A stretch of DNA of 64,000 bases from Streptomyces monomycini. GTDB lineage: Bacteria > Actinomycetota > Actinomycetes > Streptomycetales > Streptomycetaceae. Numbering within the stretch: the stretch's first letter is position 1; each line of letters begins with the position of its first letter. The stretch lies in the NCBI RefSeq assembly GCF_022271435.1, contig NZ_JAFIQY010000046.1:1-64000 (forward strand). Direction: 5' to 3'. Under the pieces are notes generated by a model that saw only the letters and a list, made by a program, of their open reading frames with translations, made no database searches and was not told where the DNA came from. The translations under genes were made by a program, and so were the position numbers. Of this stretch, positions 33,092-42,331 are shown one piece after another.

Positions 33092-35440
33092 TCAGTGCCT
33101 CCGCAGCGGCCGCCTCCCCGGCGGCTGCGTCGGCTCCGGACGAGCGGCCAGTTCGGGGATCTCCCGTTGCTGGGGGGCCTTGTCGGAGACGGTGAGCGGT
33201 TCGCCGTAATGCTGTATTTCCAGCGGTGCCCCCTCGACCATGCTGTACGCCACCGACTTGGCGGTGATCTCGACGCGCAGCCGCCGTCCCAGCACCTGGA
33301 CCGAGAACGCCAGGCGGGTGAGCTTTTCGGGGAGGCGGGGGGCGAAGGTCAGGCCCTGGGCCGTGTGGCGCATGCCGCCGAAGCCGGCGACGAGGGCGAT
33401 CCAGGTGCCGGCCAGTGAGGCGGTGTGCAGGCCGTCGCGGGTGTTGTTCTCCAGGTCGTGGAGGTCCATCAGGGCCGCTTCGCCCAAGTAGTCGTAGGCC
33501 AGGCGCAGATGGCCGACCTCGGCGGCCACGACGGCCTGGACGCAGGCGGAGAGGGAGGAGTCGCGTACGGTCAGCGGCTCGTAGTAGGCGAAGTTGCGGG
33601 CCTTGTGCTCGTCGTCGAAGCAGTCGCCGCGCTTGTACAGGGCGAGGACCAGGTCGGCCTGTTTGACGACCTGTTTGCGGTACAGGTCGAAGTACGGGAA
33701 GTGCAGCATCAGCGGGTACTGGTCGGTGCGGGTGCCGGAGAAGTCCCAGGTCTGGTGGGTGGTGAAGCCCGCCGACTGTTCGTGCACCCGCAGGCTGCGG
33801 TTGTACGGTACGGCCACCGCCTCGGCGGCGTCCCGCCAGGACGCGCTCTCCTCGTCGTCGACGCCGAGCGCCTCGGCCTCGCGCGGGTGGCGTTCGGCCA
33901 CGTCGGCGGCGGCGCGCAGGTTCGCCTGGGCCATGAGGTTGGTGTAGACGTTGTCGTCGGCGACCGCGCTGTACTCGTCGGGGCCGGTGACACCGTCGAT
34001 GTGGAACGTGCCGTGGTGGTCGTGGTGGCCCAGCGAGTGCCACAGCCGGGCGGTCTCCACCAGGATCGGTACGGCCGTCTCCCGCTCGAACTCCTCGTCG
34101 CCGGTGGCGCACACGTAGCGGACGACCGCGTCGGCGATGTCGGCGTTGACGTGGAAGGCCGCGGTGCCGGCCGGCCAGTACGCCGAGCACTCCGAGCCCT
34201 CGATGGTCCGCCAGGGGAACGCCGCGCCGCGCAGGCCCAGTTGGGCCGCGCGCTCGATGGCCGCGCCCATCGTGTTGTGCCGCCAGCGCAGCGCCTCGGA
34301 GACGGCGCCGGGCGAGGTGTACGTCAGCATCGGCAGGACGAACGTCTCGCTGTCCCAGAACGTGTGGCCGTCGTACCCGGAACCGGTCAGGCCCTTGGCG
34401 GGGATGGCCCGCTGCTCGGCCCGCGCGCCCGCCTGGAGGACGTGGAAGAGGGCGAAGCGGACGGCCTGCTGGATCTCCGCGTCGCCGTCGACCTCGACGT
34501 CCGCGCGGTCCCAGAAGTCGTCCAGGTAGGTGCGCTGCTGGTCGGCCAGGCCCTGCCAGCCCGTACTGCGGGCTCCGGCGAGCGCCGCGTCCACCTGGTC
34601 GCGCAGGGCGGGCAGCGAACGCGCGCTGGACCAGCCGTACGACACCGTCTTCTCCAGACGCAGCCGCTGGCCCTGCTCCAGGAGCGAGGTGACGGTGAAG
34701 CGGGCGGTGTCGTCGCCGCTCTCGCTGTCGGTGCGGGTCCTGCCCTCCGGGCCGTCGACGAGGTGGTCGGCGGCGGCCGCCACCCGCAGTCCGCTGCGGC
34801 GCGTGCGGTGGATCAGGCGCAGGCGCGCGCCGGAGGCGAAGTGTTCCTCCGCCTCCAGCGGGTTGTGCAGCGCCGAGGAGACCCGGGGGTCACCGCCGGA
34901 CTCGGGCAGTTGCTCGTTGGTGACGAGTTCGGACTGCAGGACGACCCGCACCTCGGAGTCCAGCGGCTCGACCTCGTAGGCGACGGCGGCGACGGCCCGC
35001 TGGGTGAAGGAGACCAGCCGGGTGGAGGTCACCCGCACGGTGCAGCCGGCCGGCGAGGTCCACTCGCAGGTACGGCGCAGCACGCCGGCCCGCAGGTCCA
35101 GCACGCGTTCGTGGCTGCGCAGCCGCCCGTAGCGCAGGTCGAACGGTTCGTCGTTGACGAGCAGCCGGATCAGCTTGCCGTTGGTGACGTTGATGACGGT
35201 CTGCCCGGACTCGGGGTAGCCGTAGCCGGCCTCGGCGTACGGGAGCGGGCGCAGTTCGTGGACGCCGTTGAGGTAGCTGCCGGGCAGCCCGTGCGGCTCG
35301 CCCTCGTCCAGGTTGCCGCGCCAGCCGATGTGCCCGTTGGACAGCGCGAAGACCGACTCGCTCTGCGGCAGCACGTCCAGGTTGAGGTCGGTCTCGCGCA
35401 GGAGCCAGGGGTCGCAGGCGTACGAGGAGTGGGTGATCAT
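33092..35440 (-). CDS. Glycoside hydrolase family 65 phosphorylase
   Basis: This 782-residue GH65 enzyme is a disaccharide phosphorylase that should split maltose, trehalose or kojibiose with phosphate to give beta-glucose 1-phosphate. The N-terminal domain (SNGHIGWRGNLDEGEPHGLPGSYLNG) is typical. The catalytic acid Glu is in DGVTGPDEYSAVADDNVYTN at about residue 486, inside the alpha/alpha toroid. The phosphate-binding region lies near HTASLAGTWIALVAGFGGMR. ATG 35440 overlaps the stop of an upstream beta-phosphoglucomutase-like gene as ATGA, which supports a phosphorolytic pathway. Which disaccharide it uses cannot be read from the sequence. Confidence 0.94.
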   Translation of the reverse strand: MITHSSYACDPWLLRETDLNLDVLPQSESVFALSNGHIGWRGNLDEGEPHGLPGSYLNGVHELRPLPYAEAGYGYPESGQTVINVTNGKLIRLLVNDEPFDLRYGRLRSHERVLDLRAGVLRRTCEWTSPAGCTVRVTSTRLVSFTQRAVAAVAYEVEPLDSEVRVVLQSELVTNEQLPESGGDPRVSSALHNPLEAEEHFASGARLRLIHRTRRSGLRVAAAADHLVDGPEGRTRTDSESGDDTARFTVTSLLEQGQRLRLEKTVSYGWSSARSLPALRDQVDAALAGARSTGWQGLADQQRTYLDDFWDRADVEVDGDAEIQQAVRFALFHVLQAGARAEQRAIPAKGLTGSGYDGHTFWDSETFVLPMLTYTSPGAVSEALRWRHNTMGAAIERAAQLGLRGAAFPWRTIEGSECSAYWPAGTAAFHVNADIADAVVRYVCATGDEEFERETAVPILVETARLWHSLGHHDHHGTFHIDGVTGPDEYSAVADDNVYTNLMAQANLRAAADVAERHPREAEALGVDDEESASWRDAAEAVAVPYNRSLRVHEQSAGFTTHQTWDFSGTRTDQYPLMLHFPYFDLYRKQVVKQADLVLALYKRGDCFDDEHKARNFAYYEPLTVRDSSLSACVQAVVAAEVGHLRLAYDYLGEAALMDLHDLENNTRDGLHTASLAGTWIALVAGFGGMRHTAQGLTFAPRLPEKLTRLAFSVQVLGRRLRVEITAKSVAYSMVEGAPLEIQHYGEPLTVSDKAPQQREIPELAARPEPTQPPGRRPLRRH

Positions 35441-36288
35441 GCCTGGCTGTCCTCCTTCGGGTGGCCGGGGTTCGCGTGGCCGGGGTTCGAGTGGCCGGGG
35501 TTCGGGTGGCCGGGCGCTGACTGTTCGGGCGTCGGCTGACCGGGTTTCAGCAGCTCGGCGAGGTCCTTGACGACGACATCGGCGCCGTGCCGCCGCAGCG
35601 CGTCGGCCTGTCCTACCCGGTCGACGCCGACGACGTACCCGAAGTGGCCGGCCCGCCCGGCGTCCATCCCGGCGAGGGCGTCCTCGTAGACCACCGCCTG
35701 TGTGGCGGGGACGCCCAGCTCCTTGGCGGCCTCCAGGAAGGTGTCGGGGTGCGGTTTGCCCGGCAACTTCCGCTCGGCGGCCACGTTCCCGTCGATCCGT
35801 ACGTCGAAGAGACCCGCCATGTCCACGGACTCCAGCACCTCGCGGCAGTTGGCGCTGGAGGAGACGACGGCGGTGGCCAGACCCTGTTCGCGTACGGCAT
35901 TCACATAGCGGCGGGAGCCTTCGTACGCCTCGGCGCCCTGCTCGCGGAGTTTCTTCAGCAGCAGATTGTTCTTGCGGTTGCCCAGCCCGTGCACGGTCTC
36001 GCGGTCGGGCGGGTCGTCAGGGCCGCCCTCCGGCAGCTCGATGCCGCGCGAGGCGAGGAAGGTACGCACACCGTCGGCGCGCGGGCGGCCGTCCACGTAC
36101 TCGTCGTAGTCGGAGACCGGATCGAAAGGGGTGTAGCCAGGGCCGTCCCGGTGACGCAGGAAGTCGTCGAACGTCTCCTTCCAGGCGGCCGTGTGCACGA
36201 CGGCCGTCTTGGTCAGGACGCCGTCGAGATCGAACAGGCAGGCCCGGACACGGTCCGGCAGGCCGAGTGAGGTGAGCGAATCCGTCAT
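35437..36288 (-). CDS. Beta-phosphoglucomutase-like HAD hydrolase
   Basis: This 283-residue HAD superfamily protein has the nucleophile motif CLFDLDGVLTKTAVVH (the Asp pair of motif I). A cap domain carries GLGNRKNNLLLKKL, motif II is VVSSSANCREVLESVD, and motifs III-IV include ERKLPGKPHPDTFLEAAKELG and VYEDALAGMDAG. With the GH65 phosphorylase in the same overlapping operon, it most likely turns beta-glucose 1-phosphate into glucose 6-phosphate. The last 25 residues are a (PGH-x-N)-type repeat coded by a DNA tandem repeat and probably unstructured. ATG 36288 is the start. Confidence 0.92.
   Translation of the reverse strand: MTDSLTSLGLPDRVRACLFDLDGVLTKTAVVHTAAWKETFDDFLRHRDGPGYTPFDPVSDYDEYVDGRPRADGVRTFLASRGIELPEGGPDDPPDRETVHGLGNRKNNLLLKKLREQGAEAYEGSRRYVNAVREQGLATAVVSSSANCREVLESVDMAGLFDVRIDGNVAAERKLPGKPHPDTFLEAAKELGVPATQAVVYEDALAGMDAGRAGHFGYVVGVDRVGQADALRRHGADVVVKDLAELLKPGQPTPEQSAPGHPNPGHSNPGHANPGHPKEDSQA
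35461..35520 (-). repeat. 15-base in-frame tandem repeat at the C terminus of the HAD gene
   Basis: Units gtggccggggttcgc, gtggccggggttcga, gtggccggggttcgg and a diverged fourth copy occupy 35461-35520. On the coding strand they give repeated PGHxN pentapeptides at the end of the beta-phosphoglucomutase-like protein. Confidence 0.95.
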
Positions 36289-36400
36289 GGGACACGAGTC
36301 CCCGCCCGGTGTTCGACGTATGTCTGTTCCGGGCAATTCCTGCCCGGAACGCCGCCGGGCGGGGCGGTACGGCGGGCCGCTACGGCGGGGCGGCGGACGG

Positions 36401-36622
36401 CTACGCGCCCGAGCCCGCCCGCTTCCTGCGCTTCTTGCCCGCCTCCCCCCATACGAAGAGGGCCAGGCCGGCCGCGGCCATACCGGCGTACGCGAACGTC
36501 GGCAGGTCGTACCAGTGCGGCAGGATGCCCCAGCCCGTACTGTCCGTGAAGATCCGGCCCAGGGCGCCCATGGCCCCCTGGATCAGGACGATGATTCCGA
36601 GGACTCCGATGATTTCTCGCAT
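36401..36622 (-). CDS. Small membrane protein, 73 residues
   Basis: The product has two transmembrane helices (IIGVLGIIVLIQGAMGALG and TFAYAGMAAAGLALFVWG) joined by a loop with FTDSTGWGILPHWYDLP, and ends in a basic tail KKRRKRAGSGA. The tail should face the cytosol. ATG 36622 begins just after the lysS terminator, with a weak AGGGTG ribosome binding site. No family name is attached. Conserved small proteins of this layout are common in Streptomyces. Confidence 0.78.
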   Translation of the reverse strand: MREIIGVLGIIVLIQGAMGALGRIFTDSTGWGILPHWYDLPTFAYAGMAAAGLALFVWGEAGKKRRKRAGSGA

Positions 36623-36642
36623 GGATCCACCCTCACGCGAAC

Positions 36643-36670
36643 GGCCCCGGGGATCGTCGTCCCCGGGGCC
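36643..36670. terminator. Terminator downstream of lysS
   Basis: ggccccgggga at 36643-36653 pairs perfectly with tccccggggcc at 36660-36670 around the loop tcgtcg. It lies 100 bases beyond the lysS stop and just upstream of the small membrane gene on the same strand. Confidence 0.85.
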
Positions 36671-36772
36671 GAATCGGCACTCCGTCGAAAGGCGCAGCGG
36701 CCCGGTCAGGACCTCATACCCGTACGCGCACCACGGCAGCCGTCAGCGCGCCCCGGGCCGCCCGTCAGGCGC

Positions 36773-38497
36773 TCACGCCGCCAGCAGCTTGCGCACCCGG
36801 TCCGCGCCGACCGCGAGCAGCAGCGTGGGCAGCCGCGGACCGGTGTCGCGCCCGACGAGCAGGTTGTAGAGCAGCGCGAAGAACGAGCGCTGCGCGACCT
36901 TCAGCTCGGGCGTCGGCTTGGCGTCCGGCGCCAGCCCGGCCTGGATTTTCGGTACGCCGTAGACGAGCGTGGTCAGCCCGTCCAGCGACCAGTGCTCGTC
37001 CAGCCCGTCCAGCAGCAGCCGCAGCGACTCGCGGCCCTGGTCGTCGAGCGAGCCGAGCAGCTCGGTGTCCGGCGTCTCGCGCACGATCGTGCGCTGCTCG
37101 GCCGGGACCTGGGTGTTGATCCAGTACTCGGCCTTGTCCAGCCGGGGCCGGGTCTCGTCCAGGGACGTGACCGGGTCGGCCGGGTCGAGCTCACCGAGGA
37201 TGCGCAGCGTCTGCTCGTCGTGCCCGCCGGTGATGTCGGCGACCGAGGCCAGCGTGCGGTACGGCAGCGGGCGCGGGGTGCGGGGCAGCTCACCGGCGGC
37301 CGTGCGCACCGCGCGGGAGTGCGCGGCGGCGTCGGCGGGCAGCACCGAGCCGTCGGCGACCTTGGCCTCCAGCTTGTCCCACTCGTCGTAGAGCCGCTGG
37401 ATCTCCTGGTCGAAGGCGATCTTGAACGACTGGTTGGGCTTGCGGCGCGCGTACAGCCAGCGCAGCAGCGGCGCCTCCATGATCTTCAGCGCGTCGCCCG
37501 GGGTCGGCACGCCGCCCTTGGAGGACGACATCTTGGCCATGCCGCTGATGCCGACGAAGGCGTACATCGGGCCGATGGGCTGCGCGCCGTCGAAGATCTC
37601 GCGCACGATCTGGCCGCCGACGACGAACGACGAGCCCGGCGAGGAGTGGTCCACACCCGACGGCTCGAAGATCACGCCCTCGTAGGCCCAGCGCATCGGC
37701 CAGTCGACCTTCCAGACCAGCTTGCCGCGGTTGAACTCGCTGAGCCGGACCGTCTCGCCGAAGCCGCAGGCCGTGCAGGCGTACGTCAGCTCGGTCGTCT
37801 CCTCCACGTAGGAGGTGACCGTCGTCAGGTCCTTGTCGCACTGGCCGCAGTACGGCTTGTACGGGAAATAGCCCGCCGAACCGCTGCTGCCGTCGTCCTC
37901 GGCGGCCGCGCCGGAGCCCTCGGCGGCCTCCAGCTCGGCCTCGTCGACCGGCTTCTGCGACTTCTTCGCCGGGGCCTTCTTGGTGCGGTACTGGGCGAGG
38001 ATCGCGTCGATGTCGGCGCGGTGCTTCATCGCGTGCAGGATCTGCTCGCGGTAGACCCCGGAGGTGTACTGCTCGGTCTGGCTGATGCCGTCGTACTCCA
38101 CGCCCAGCTCGGCGAGCGCCTCGGTCATGGCCGCCTTGAAGTGCTCCGCCCAGTTCGGGTGGGCGGAGCCGGCCGGGGCCGGGACCGAGGTCAGCGGCTT
38201 GCCGATGTGCTCGGCCCAGGACTCGTCGACCCCCGCGACACCGGCCGGGACCTTGCGGTAGCGGTCGTAGTCGTCCCAGGAGATCAGGTGACGGACCTCA
38301 TGGCCCCGGCGGCGGATCTCGTCCGCGACCAGGTGCGGCGTCATGACCTCACGCAGATTGCCGAGGTGGATCGGGCCGGAAGGGGACAGGCCAGAGGCGC
38401 AGACGATCGGTTTGCCGGGGGCGCGGCGCTCCGCCTCGGCAATGACCTCGTCCGCGAACCTGGAGACCCAGTCGGTCTCGGTGCTCTGCTGAGCCAC
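36773..38497 (-). CDS. lysS: Class I lysyl-tRNA synthetase
   Basis: This 574-residue class I (archaeal-type) LysRS charges tRNA-Lys in the cytosol. The HIGH motif reads GPIHLGN in ASGLSPSGPIHLGNLREV, and the KMSKS loop reads KMSSSKGG. A zinc-ribbon insert CGQCDKDL...YACTACG is present. The C-terminal anticodon-binding helical bundle is complete. Class I LysRS coexists with class II enzymes in many Streptomyces; the class II gene is not in this window. ATG 38497 is the start. It is divergent from argS with 155 bases between them. Confidence 0.95.
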   Translation of the reverse strand: MAQQSTETDWVSRFADEVIAEAERRAPGKPIVCASGLSPSGPIHLGNLREVMTPHLVADEIRRRGHEVRHLISWDDYDRYRKVPAGVAGVDESWAEHIGKPLTSVPAPAGSAHPNWAEHFKAAMTEALAELGVEYDGISQTEQYTSGVYREQILHAMKHRADIDAILAQYRTKKAPAKKSQKPVDEAELEAAEGSGAAAEDDGSSGSAGYFPYKPYCGQCDKDLTTVTSYVEETTELTYACTACGFGETVRLSEFNRGKLVWKVDWPMRWAYEGVIFEPSGVDHSSPGSSFVVGGQIVREIFDGAQPIGPMYAFVGISGMAKMSSSKGGVPTPGDALKIMEAPLLRWLYARRKPNQSFKIAFDQEIQRLYDEWDKLEAKVADGSVLPADAAAHSRAVRTAAGELPRTPRPLPYRTLASVADITGGHDEQTLRILGELDPADPVTSLDETRPRLDKAEYWINTQVPAEQRTIVRETPDTELLGSLDDQGRESLRLLLDGLDEHWSLDGLTTLVYGVPKIQAGLAPDAKPTPELKVAQRSFFALLYNLLVGRDTGPRLPTLLLAVGADRVRKLLAA

Positions 38498-38652
38498 GAT
38501 CGGCCCTTCCTCTTCTCACCACTCGACGTGCCTGACGGCCCCATTCTCCCAGACGGAGCGGCAGCCGATTTTTCCCTGTGGAAAACCGATGGAACCGCCG
38601 TGGGATACTCGGTGGCAAACCCTTTCCACACCAACGGAACGGCCTTCATTCC

Positions 38653-40431
38653 ATGACAGCGGTCCCTTCCCTCGCAGCCACGGTCAACCAGCGCGTCGCG
38701 GACGCCCTCTCGGCAGCCCTGCCGGAGGCCGGCGCCGCGGACCCGCTGCTGCGACGAAGCGACCGGGCCGACTTCCAGGCCAACGGCCTGCTGGCGCTGG
38801 CCAAGAAGCTCAAGGGCAACCCGCGGGAGCTGGCCTCCCAGGTCGTCGGGCAGCTCGCCGCCGGTGACGTGATCAAGGAGATCGAGGTCTCCGGACCCGG
38901 CTTCCTGAACATCACCGTCTCCGACGAGGCGATCGTCCGGACGCTGGCCGCGCGCGCCGCCGACGACCGTCTCGGCGTCCCGTACGCCGAGAACCCGGGC
39001 ACCACGGTCATCGACTACGCCCAGCCGAACGTCGCCAAGGAGATGCACGTCGGCCACCTGCGCTCCGCCGTGATCGGCGCCGCGATGGTCGAGATCCTGG
39101 AGTTCACCGGCGAGAAGGTGGTCCGCCGCCACCACATCGGCGACTGGGGCACCCAGTTCGGCATGCTCATCCAGTACCTGATCGAGCACCCGCACGAGCT
39201 CGACCACAAGAGCGACGACGCCTCCGCCGAGGACTCCGGCGAAGAGGCCATGTCGAACCTGAACCGCCTCTACAAGGCGTCCCGCGCGCTGTTCGACTCC
39301 GACGAGGAGTTCAAGGAGCGCGCCCGCCGTCGCGTCGTCGACCTCCAGGCCGGCGACGAGCAGACGCTCGCCCTGTGGCAGCGCTTCGTCGACGAGTCGA
39401 AGGTCTACTTCTACTCGGTCTTCAACAAGCTCGACATGGACATCCGGGACGCGGACGTGGTCGGCGAGTCCGGCTACAACGCCATGCTGGAGGAGACCTG
39501 CCGGCTGCTGGAGGAGTCCGGCGTGGCAGTCCGCTCCGACGGCGCGCTCTGCGTCTTCTTCGACGACGTCAAGGGCCCGGACGGCAACCCGACCCCGCTG
39601 ATCGTCAAGAAGTCCAACGGCGGCTACGGCTACGCGGCCACCGACCTGTCCGCCGTCCGCGACCGGGTGCAGGGCCTCGGCGCCTCGACCCTGCTGTACG
39701 TGGTCGACGCCCGCCAGTCGCTGCACTTCAAGATGGTCTTCGAGACCGCCCGCCGGGCCGGCTGGCTGGGCGAGGACGTCGCCGCCGTCCAGCTCGCCTT
39801 CGGCACCGTCCTCGGCAAGGACGGCAAGCCGTTCAAGACCCGTGAGGGCGAGACGGTACGGCTGGTGGACCTGCTCGACGAGGCGGTGGACCGGGCGACC
39901 GCCGTCGTACGGGAGAAGGGCGAGAACATCGGCCTGACCGAGCAGGAGATCACCGAGAACGGCTTCCAGGTCGGCATCGGTGCCGTGAAGTACGCGGACC
40001 TGTCCACCTCGGCCTCCCGCGACTACAAGTTCGACCTGGACCAGATGGTCTCGCTCAACGGCGACACCAGCGTGTACATCCAGTACGCGTACGCCCGTGT
40101 CCGGTCCATCTTCCGGCGCGCCGGGGACGCCGCCCCCAAGGCCCACCCGGAACTGGAGCTGGCCCCGGCGGAGCGCGCGCTGGGTCTGCACCTGGACCAG
40201 TTCGGCGAGGTCCTGGCGGAGGCGGCGGCCGGTTACGAGCCCCACAAGCTGGCCGCGTACCTCTACCAGCTCGCCTCTCTCTACACGACCTTCTACGACC
40301 AGTGCCCGGTCCTGAAGGCCGAGGGCGGCAGCGAGCAGGTGGAGAACCGCCTGTTCCTGTGCGAGCTGACGGCCCGCACGCTGCACCGCGGCATGGCGCT
40401 GCTGGGCATCCGGACGCCTGAGCGGCTCTGA
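38653..40431 (+). CDS. argS: Arginyl-tRNA synthetase
   Basis: This 592-residue class I ArgRS has the N-terminal Add-1 domain (residues 1-110) and the HIGH motif as HVGH in YAQPNVAKEMHVGHLRSAVIG. The catalytic fold carries VDARQSLHFKMVFETARRAGW, and FKTREGETVRLVDLLDEA is the ArgRS version of the second signature. The C-terminal DALR anticodon-binding domain is present (YAYARVRSIFRRAG and LYQLASLYTTFYDQCPV). Length is normal. ATG 38653 follows weak spacing with no strong Shine-Dalgarno. It ends at a perfect terminator. Confidence 0.96.
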   Translation: MTAVPSLAATVNQRVADALSAALPEAGAADPLLRRSDRADFQANGLLALAKKLKGNPRELASQVVGQLAAGDVIKEIEVSGPGFLNITVSDEAIVRTLAARAADDRLGVPYAENPGTTVIDYAQPNVAKEMHVGHLRSAVIGAAMVEILEFTGEKVVRRHHIGDWGTQFGMLIQYLIEHPHELDHKSDDASAEDSGEEAMSNLNRLYKASRALFDSDEEFKERARRRVVDLQAGDEQTLALWQRFVDESKVYFYSVFNKLDMDIRDADVVGESGYNAMLEETCRLLEESGVAVRSDGALCVFFDDVKGPDGNPTPLIVKKSNGGYGYAATDLSAVRDRVQGLGASTLLYVVDARQSLHFKMVFETARRAGWLGEDVAAVQLAFGTVLGKDGKPFKTREGETVRLVDLLDEAVDRATAVVREKGENIGLTEQEITENGFQVGIGAVKYADLSTSASRDYKFDLDQMVSLNGDTSVYIQYAYARVRSIFRRAGDAAPKAHPELELAPAERALGLHLDQFGEVLAEAAAGYEPHKLAAYLYQLASLYTTFYDQCPVLKAEGGSEQVENRLFLCELTARTLHRGMALLGIRTPERL

Positions 40432-40457
40432 CACCCGCCTGCCTGACACGTCGCGTA

Positions 40458-40502
40458 CGGGAAGGCCCCGCCGGAACCGATCGTTCCGGCGGGGCCTTCC
40501 CG
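40458..40502. terminator. Perfect 20-base-pair stem terminator downstream of argS
   Basis: 40458-40477 (cgggaaggccccgccggaac) pairs perfectly with 40483-40502 around the 5-base loop cgatc. It lies between the argS stop and the convergent HTH gene stop at 40513, so it should stop transcripts from both sides. Confidence 0.95.
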
Positions 40503-40512
40503 CTGTCCGCGC

Positions 40513-41994
40513 TCAGCTCCCGTAGGGCGCCCAGGCGTTCTGGTCCCACCGGTAGATGTACTGCGGACGGCCCTTCATCGCGCTCGTACGGAACGGCTTG
40601 CCGTGGTCGTCCAGGCGCAGCGTGCCGCGCCGCCCGCCACTGCTCCACTCCAGCTCCAGGTACCAGCTGACGTCGTTCGCCTCCGCGTGCGCGTCCACGT
40701 ACAGCATCTGCGGATCGGACGCCGACACCTTGAACGGGAAGTCGGTCGCCGGAATCCTCCGGTCCCCCTGCTCCCCGGCCACCGGCCGGGTCACCGGCTG
40801 CGCCGCGTCCAGCCCGATGTCGAACGAGGCCGGGGTGAGCCCGCCGCCGCAGCCGTCGCCCATGGAGTACGCCGAACCCGCCACCGACGCCGTGCGCGTC
40901 GTGGTCCGTACCGTCAGCGAGTGCAGGACGACGGCCTGGTCGTTGGTGCCCTGCACGGCCAGCGCCACCCTGAGGTGGCCGCCGGGCAGCGCGCCGAGCG
41001 CGTTCGCCCAGCCGCGCGCGCTCACCCCGGTGGGCGGCGGCGGGACCTCGGTGGGCGGTTTGTCGAGCATGTACCAGCGGTCGCAGGGGTCGTCCCAGTT
41101 GTTCGTACGGACGTCGACGGTCAGCGGGGTGCCGCTGCTCCGGCCGCTGCTGCCGCCCGCCTCGCCCTTGTCCTCGCCGGACGCGTCCCCGGGCACGCTC
41201 GGGGTGGCCGACGCGCTGCCACGCTTCGGCTCGTCGGCCGCCCCCGAAGCGGACGCGGACGAGGACGGGGACGGGGACGGCGTACCGGAGACGCCGCCGT
41301 CCGGCGCCGGACCGCTCCCGCCACGAGCCGTACGGTCGGCCGTCTGCGCACCGGCCCGGGCCGGCCGCTCCGGGTCCGAGGAGGACGCGGTGCCGATGGC
41401 GATGGCGGGCGCGGCCATCGCGACCACGGCGGCAGCCGCGAGGGCCAGGCGGAGTTTTGGGCGGGTGGGACGGGAGGGACGGGTGGGACGGGGGGTGGCT
41501 GACTTGGGGGTGGGGGGTGTCGTGGGGGTGGGAGTGTCCGCAGCGGTGGGAGTGGAAGCCGGCTCGGGAACCGGTACAGGTACGGGCTCGGGAGCCGGTA
41601 CGGGCTCGGGGTCCGGCGCGGACTCGGGGCCGGCGGTCTCCGGCTCCGTCTTGTCCGCCGCCTTGTCCGCCGCCTTGACCGCCGCCTTGTCCGCCGCCTT
41701 GTCCGCCGCCCCCTCCTTGTCGTCCTCCGCCGCCGTCCGCCGCCCACGCGCCGCGTCCGCCAGAATCCACTGGCGGTGCAGCTCGACCAGTTCCTCGGGC
41801 TGCGCGCCGCACAGCCGGGCCAGCCGCTCCACGGGCGCGTAATCCGCCGGCACCGCGTCGCCGTTGCAGTAGCGGTGCAGCGTGGACGTACTCATGTGCA
41901 GGCGTTTGGCCAGGGCGCCGTAACTCAGCCCTGACCTCGTCTTCAACGTGCGCAGCAGTGCCGCGAAACCGTGCGTGCCGGAAGCCGTGCTCAC
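40513..41994 (-). CDS. Membrane-anchored XRE-type HTH protein with extracellular domain
   Basis: This 493-residue protein has three parts. Residues 1-90 hold an XRE helix-turn-helix (SYGALAKRLHMSTSTLHRYCNGDAVPADYAPVERLARLCG). A disordered acidic and Pro-rich linker follows, with DKAADKAA and EPVPVP repeats. A transmembrane helix (LRLALAAAAVVAMAAPAIAIG) then leads to an extracellular region of about 280 residues starting DDPCDRWYMLDKPPTEVPPPP with paired Cys. It could sense outside conditions and bind DNA directly. I chose the GTG at 41994 because GGAGGGGAAACA lies upstream. It is convergent with argS. Confidence 0.87.
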   Translation of the reverse strand: MSTASGTHGFAALLRTLKTRSGLSYGALAKRLHMSTSTLHRYCNGDAVPADYAPVERLARLCGAQPEELVELHRQWILADAARGRRTAAEDDKEGAADKAADKAAVKAADKAADKTEPETAGPESAPDPEPVPAPEPVPVPVPEPASTPTAADTPTPTTPPTPKSATPRPTRPSRPTRPKLRLALAAAAVVAMAAPAIAIGTASSSDPERPARAGAQTADRTARGGSGPAPDGGVSGTPSPSPSSSASASGAADEPKRGSASATPSVPGDASGEDKGEAGGSSGRSSGTPLTVDVRTNNWDDPCDRWYMLDKPPTEVPPPPTGVSARGWANALGALPGGHLRVALAVQGTNDQAVVLHSLTVRTTTRTASVAGSAYSMGDGCGGGLTPASFDIGLDAAQPVTRPVAGEQGDRRIPATDFPFKVSASDPQMLYVDAHAEANDVSWYLELEWSSGGRRGTLRLDDHGKPFRTSAMKGRPQYIYRWDQNAWAPYGS

Positions 41995-42175
41995 TGTTTC
42001 CCCTCCTGCCCGTCCCGGAACCCCGTTCCAGGGAGCACCCATTCCCCCAGGTCAGAGTACGCGCAATCGTTCCAGCGTCCCGGATGTCCCGGCGGCCGTT
42101 GTGGCCGGGACGGACCGTCGCCCAGGCTGTGATCACTGACGACGCCCTGACCAGGGGCCTTACCGGGGAGCAGCC

Positions 42176-42280
42176 GTGCGGATCCGATTCCGCTGTCCTC
42201 TCGAACCGGCCGATCTCGCGGCACTGGGCGTACTGACCGTCTGTGTCGTCGTCGTAGCGGCCGTACTCCACAGCTTCTGA
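42176..42280 (+). CDS. Possible 34-residue single-helix membrane peptide
   Basis: A GTG at 42176 with GGGGAG five bases before it opens a 34-residue frame: a short basic start, then PADLAALGVLTVCVVVVAAV and LHSF. The hydrophobic helix, good ribosome binding site and position 51 bases upstream of a DUF4232 lipoprotein gene suggest a real small gene. It could be a leader peptide for that gene. No homologue is known to me. Confidence 0.45.
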   Translation: MRIRFRCPLEPADLAALGVLTVCVVVVAAVLHSF

Positions 42281-42331
42281 CCGCGCCAGACCAACCGTCC
42301 CTTTCCCATCACCTCACGGGGAGCACCACCC

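Noticed and set aside
33425..35539. A 704-codon + strand open frame over the GH65 gene
   Set aside because: It is a G/C-driven antisense frame with repetitive Val/Gly/Ala-rich content. The GH65 gene on the other strand explains the region.
38341..40449. A long - strand open frame over argS
   Set aside because: It is the complement of argS, with no start signal and no recognisable domain.
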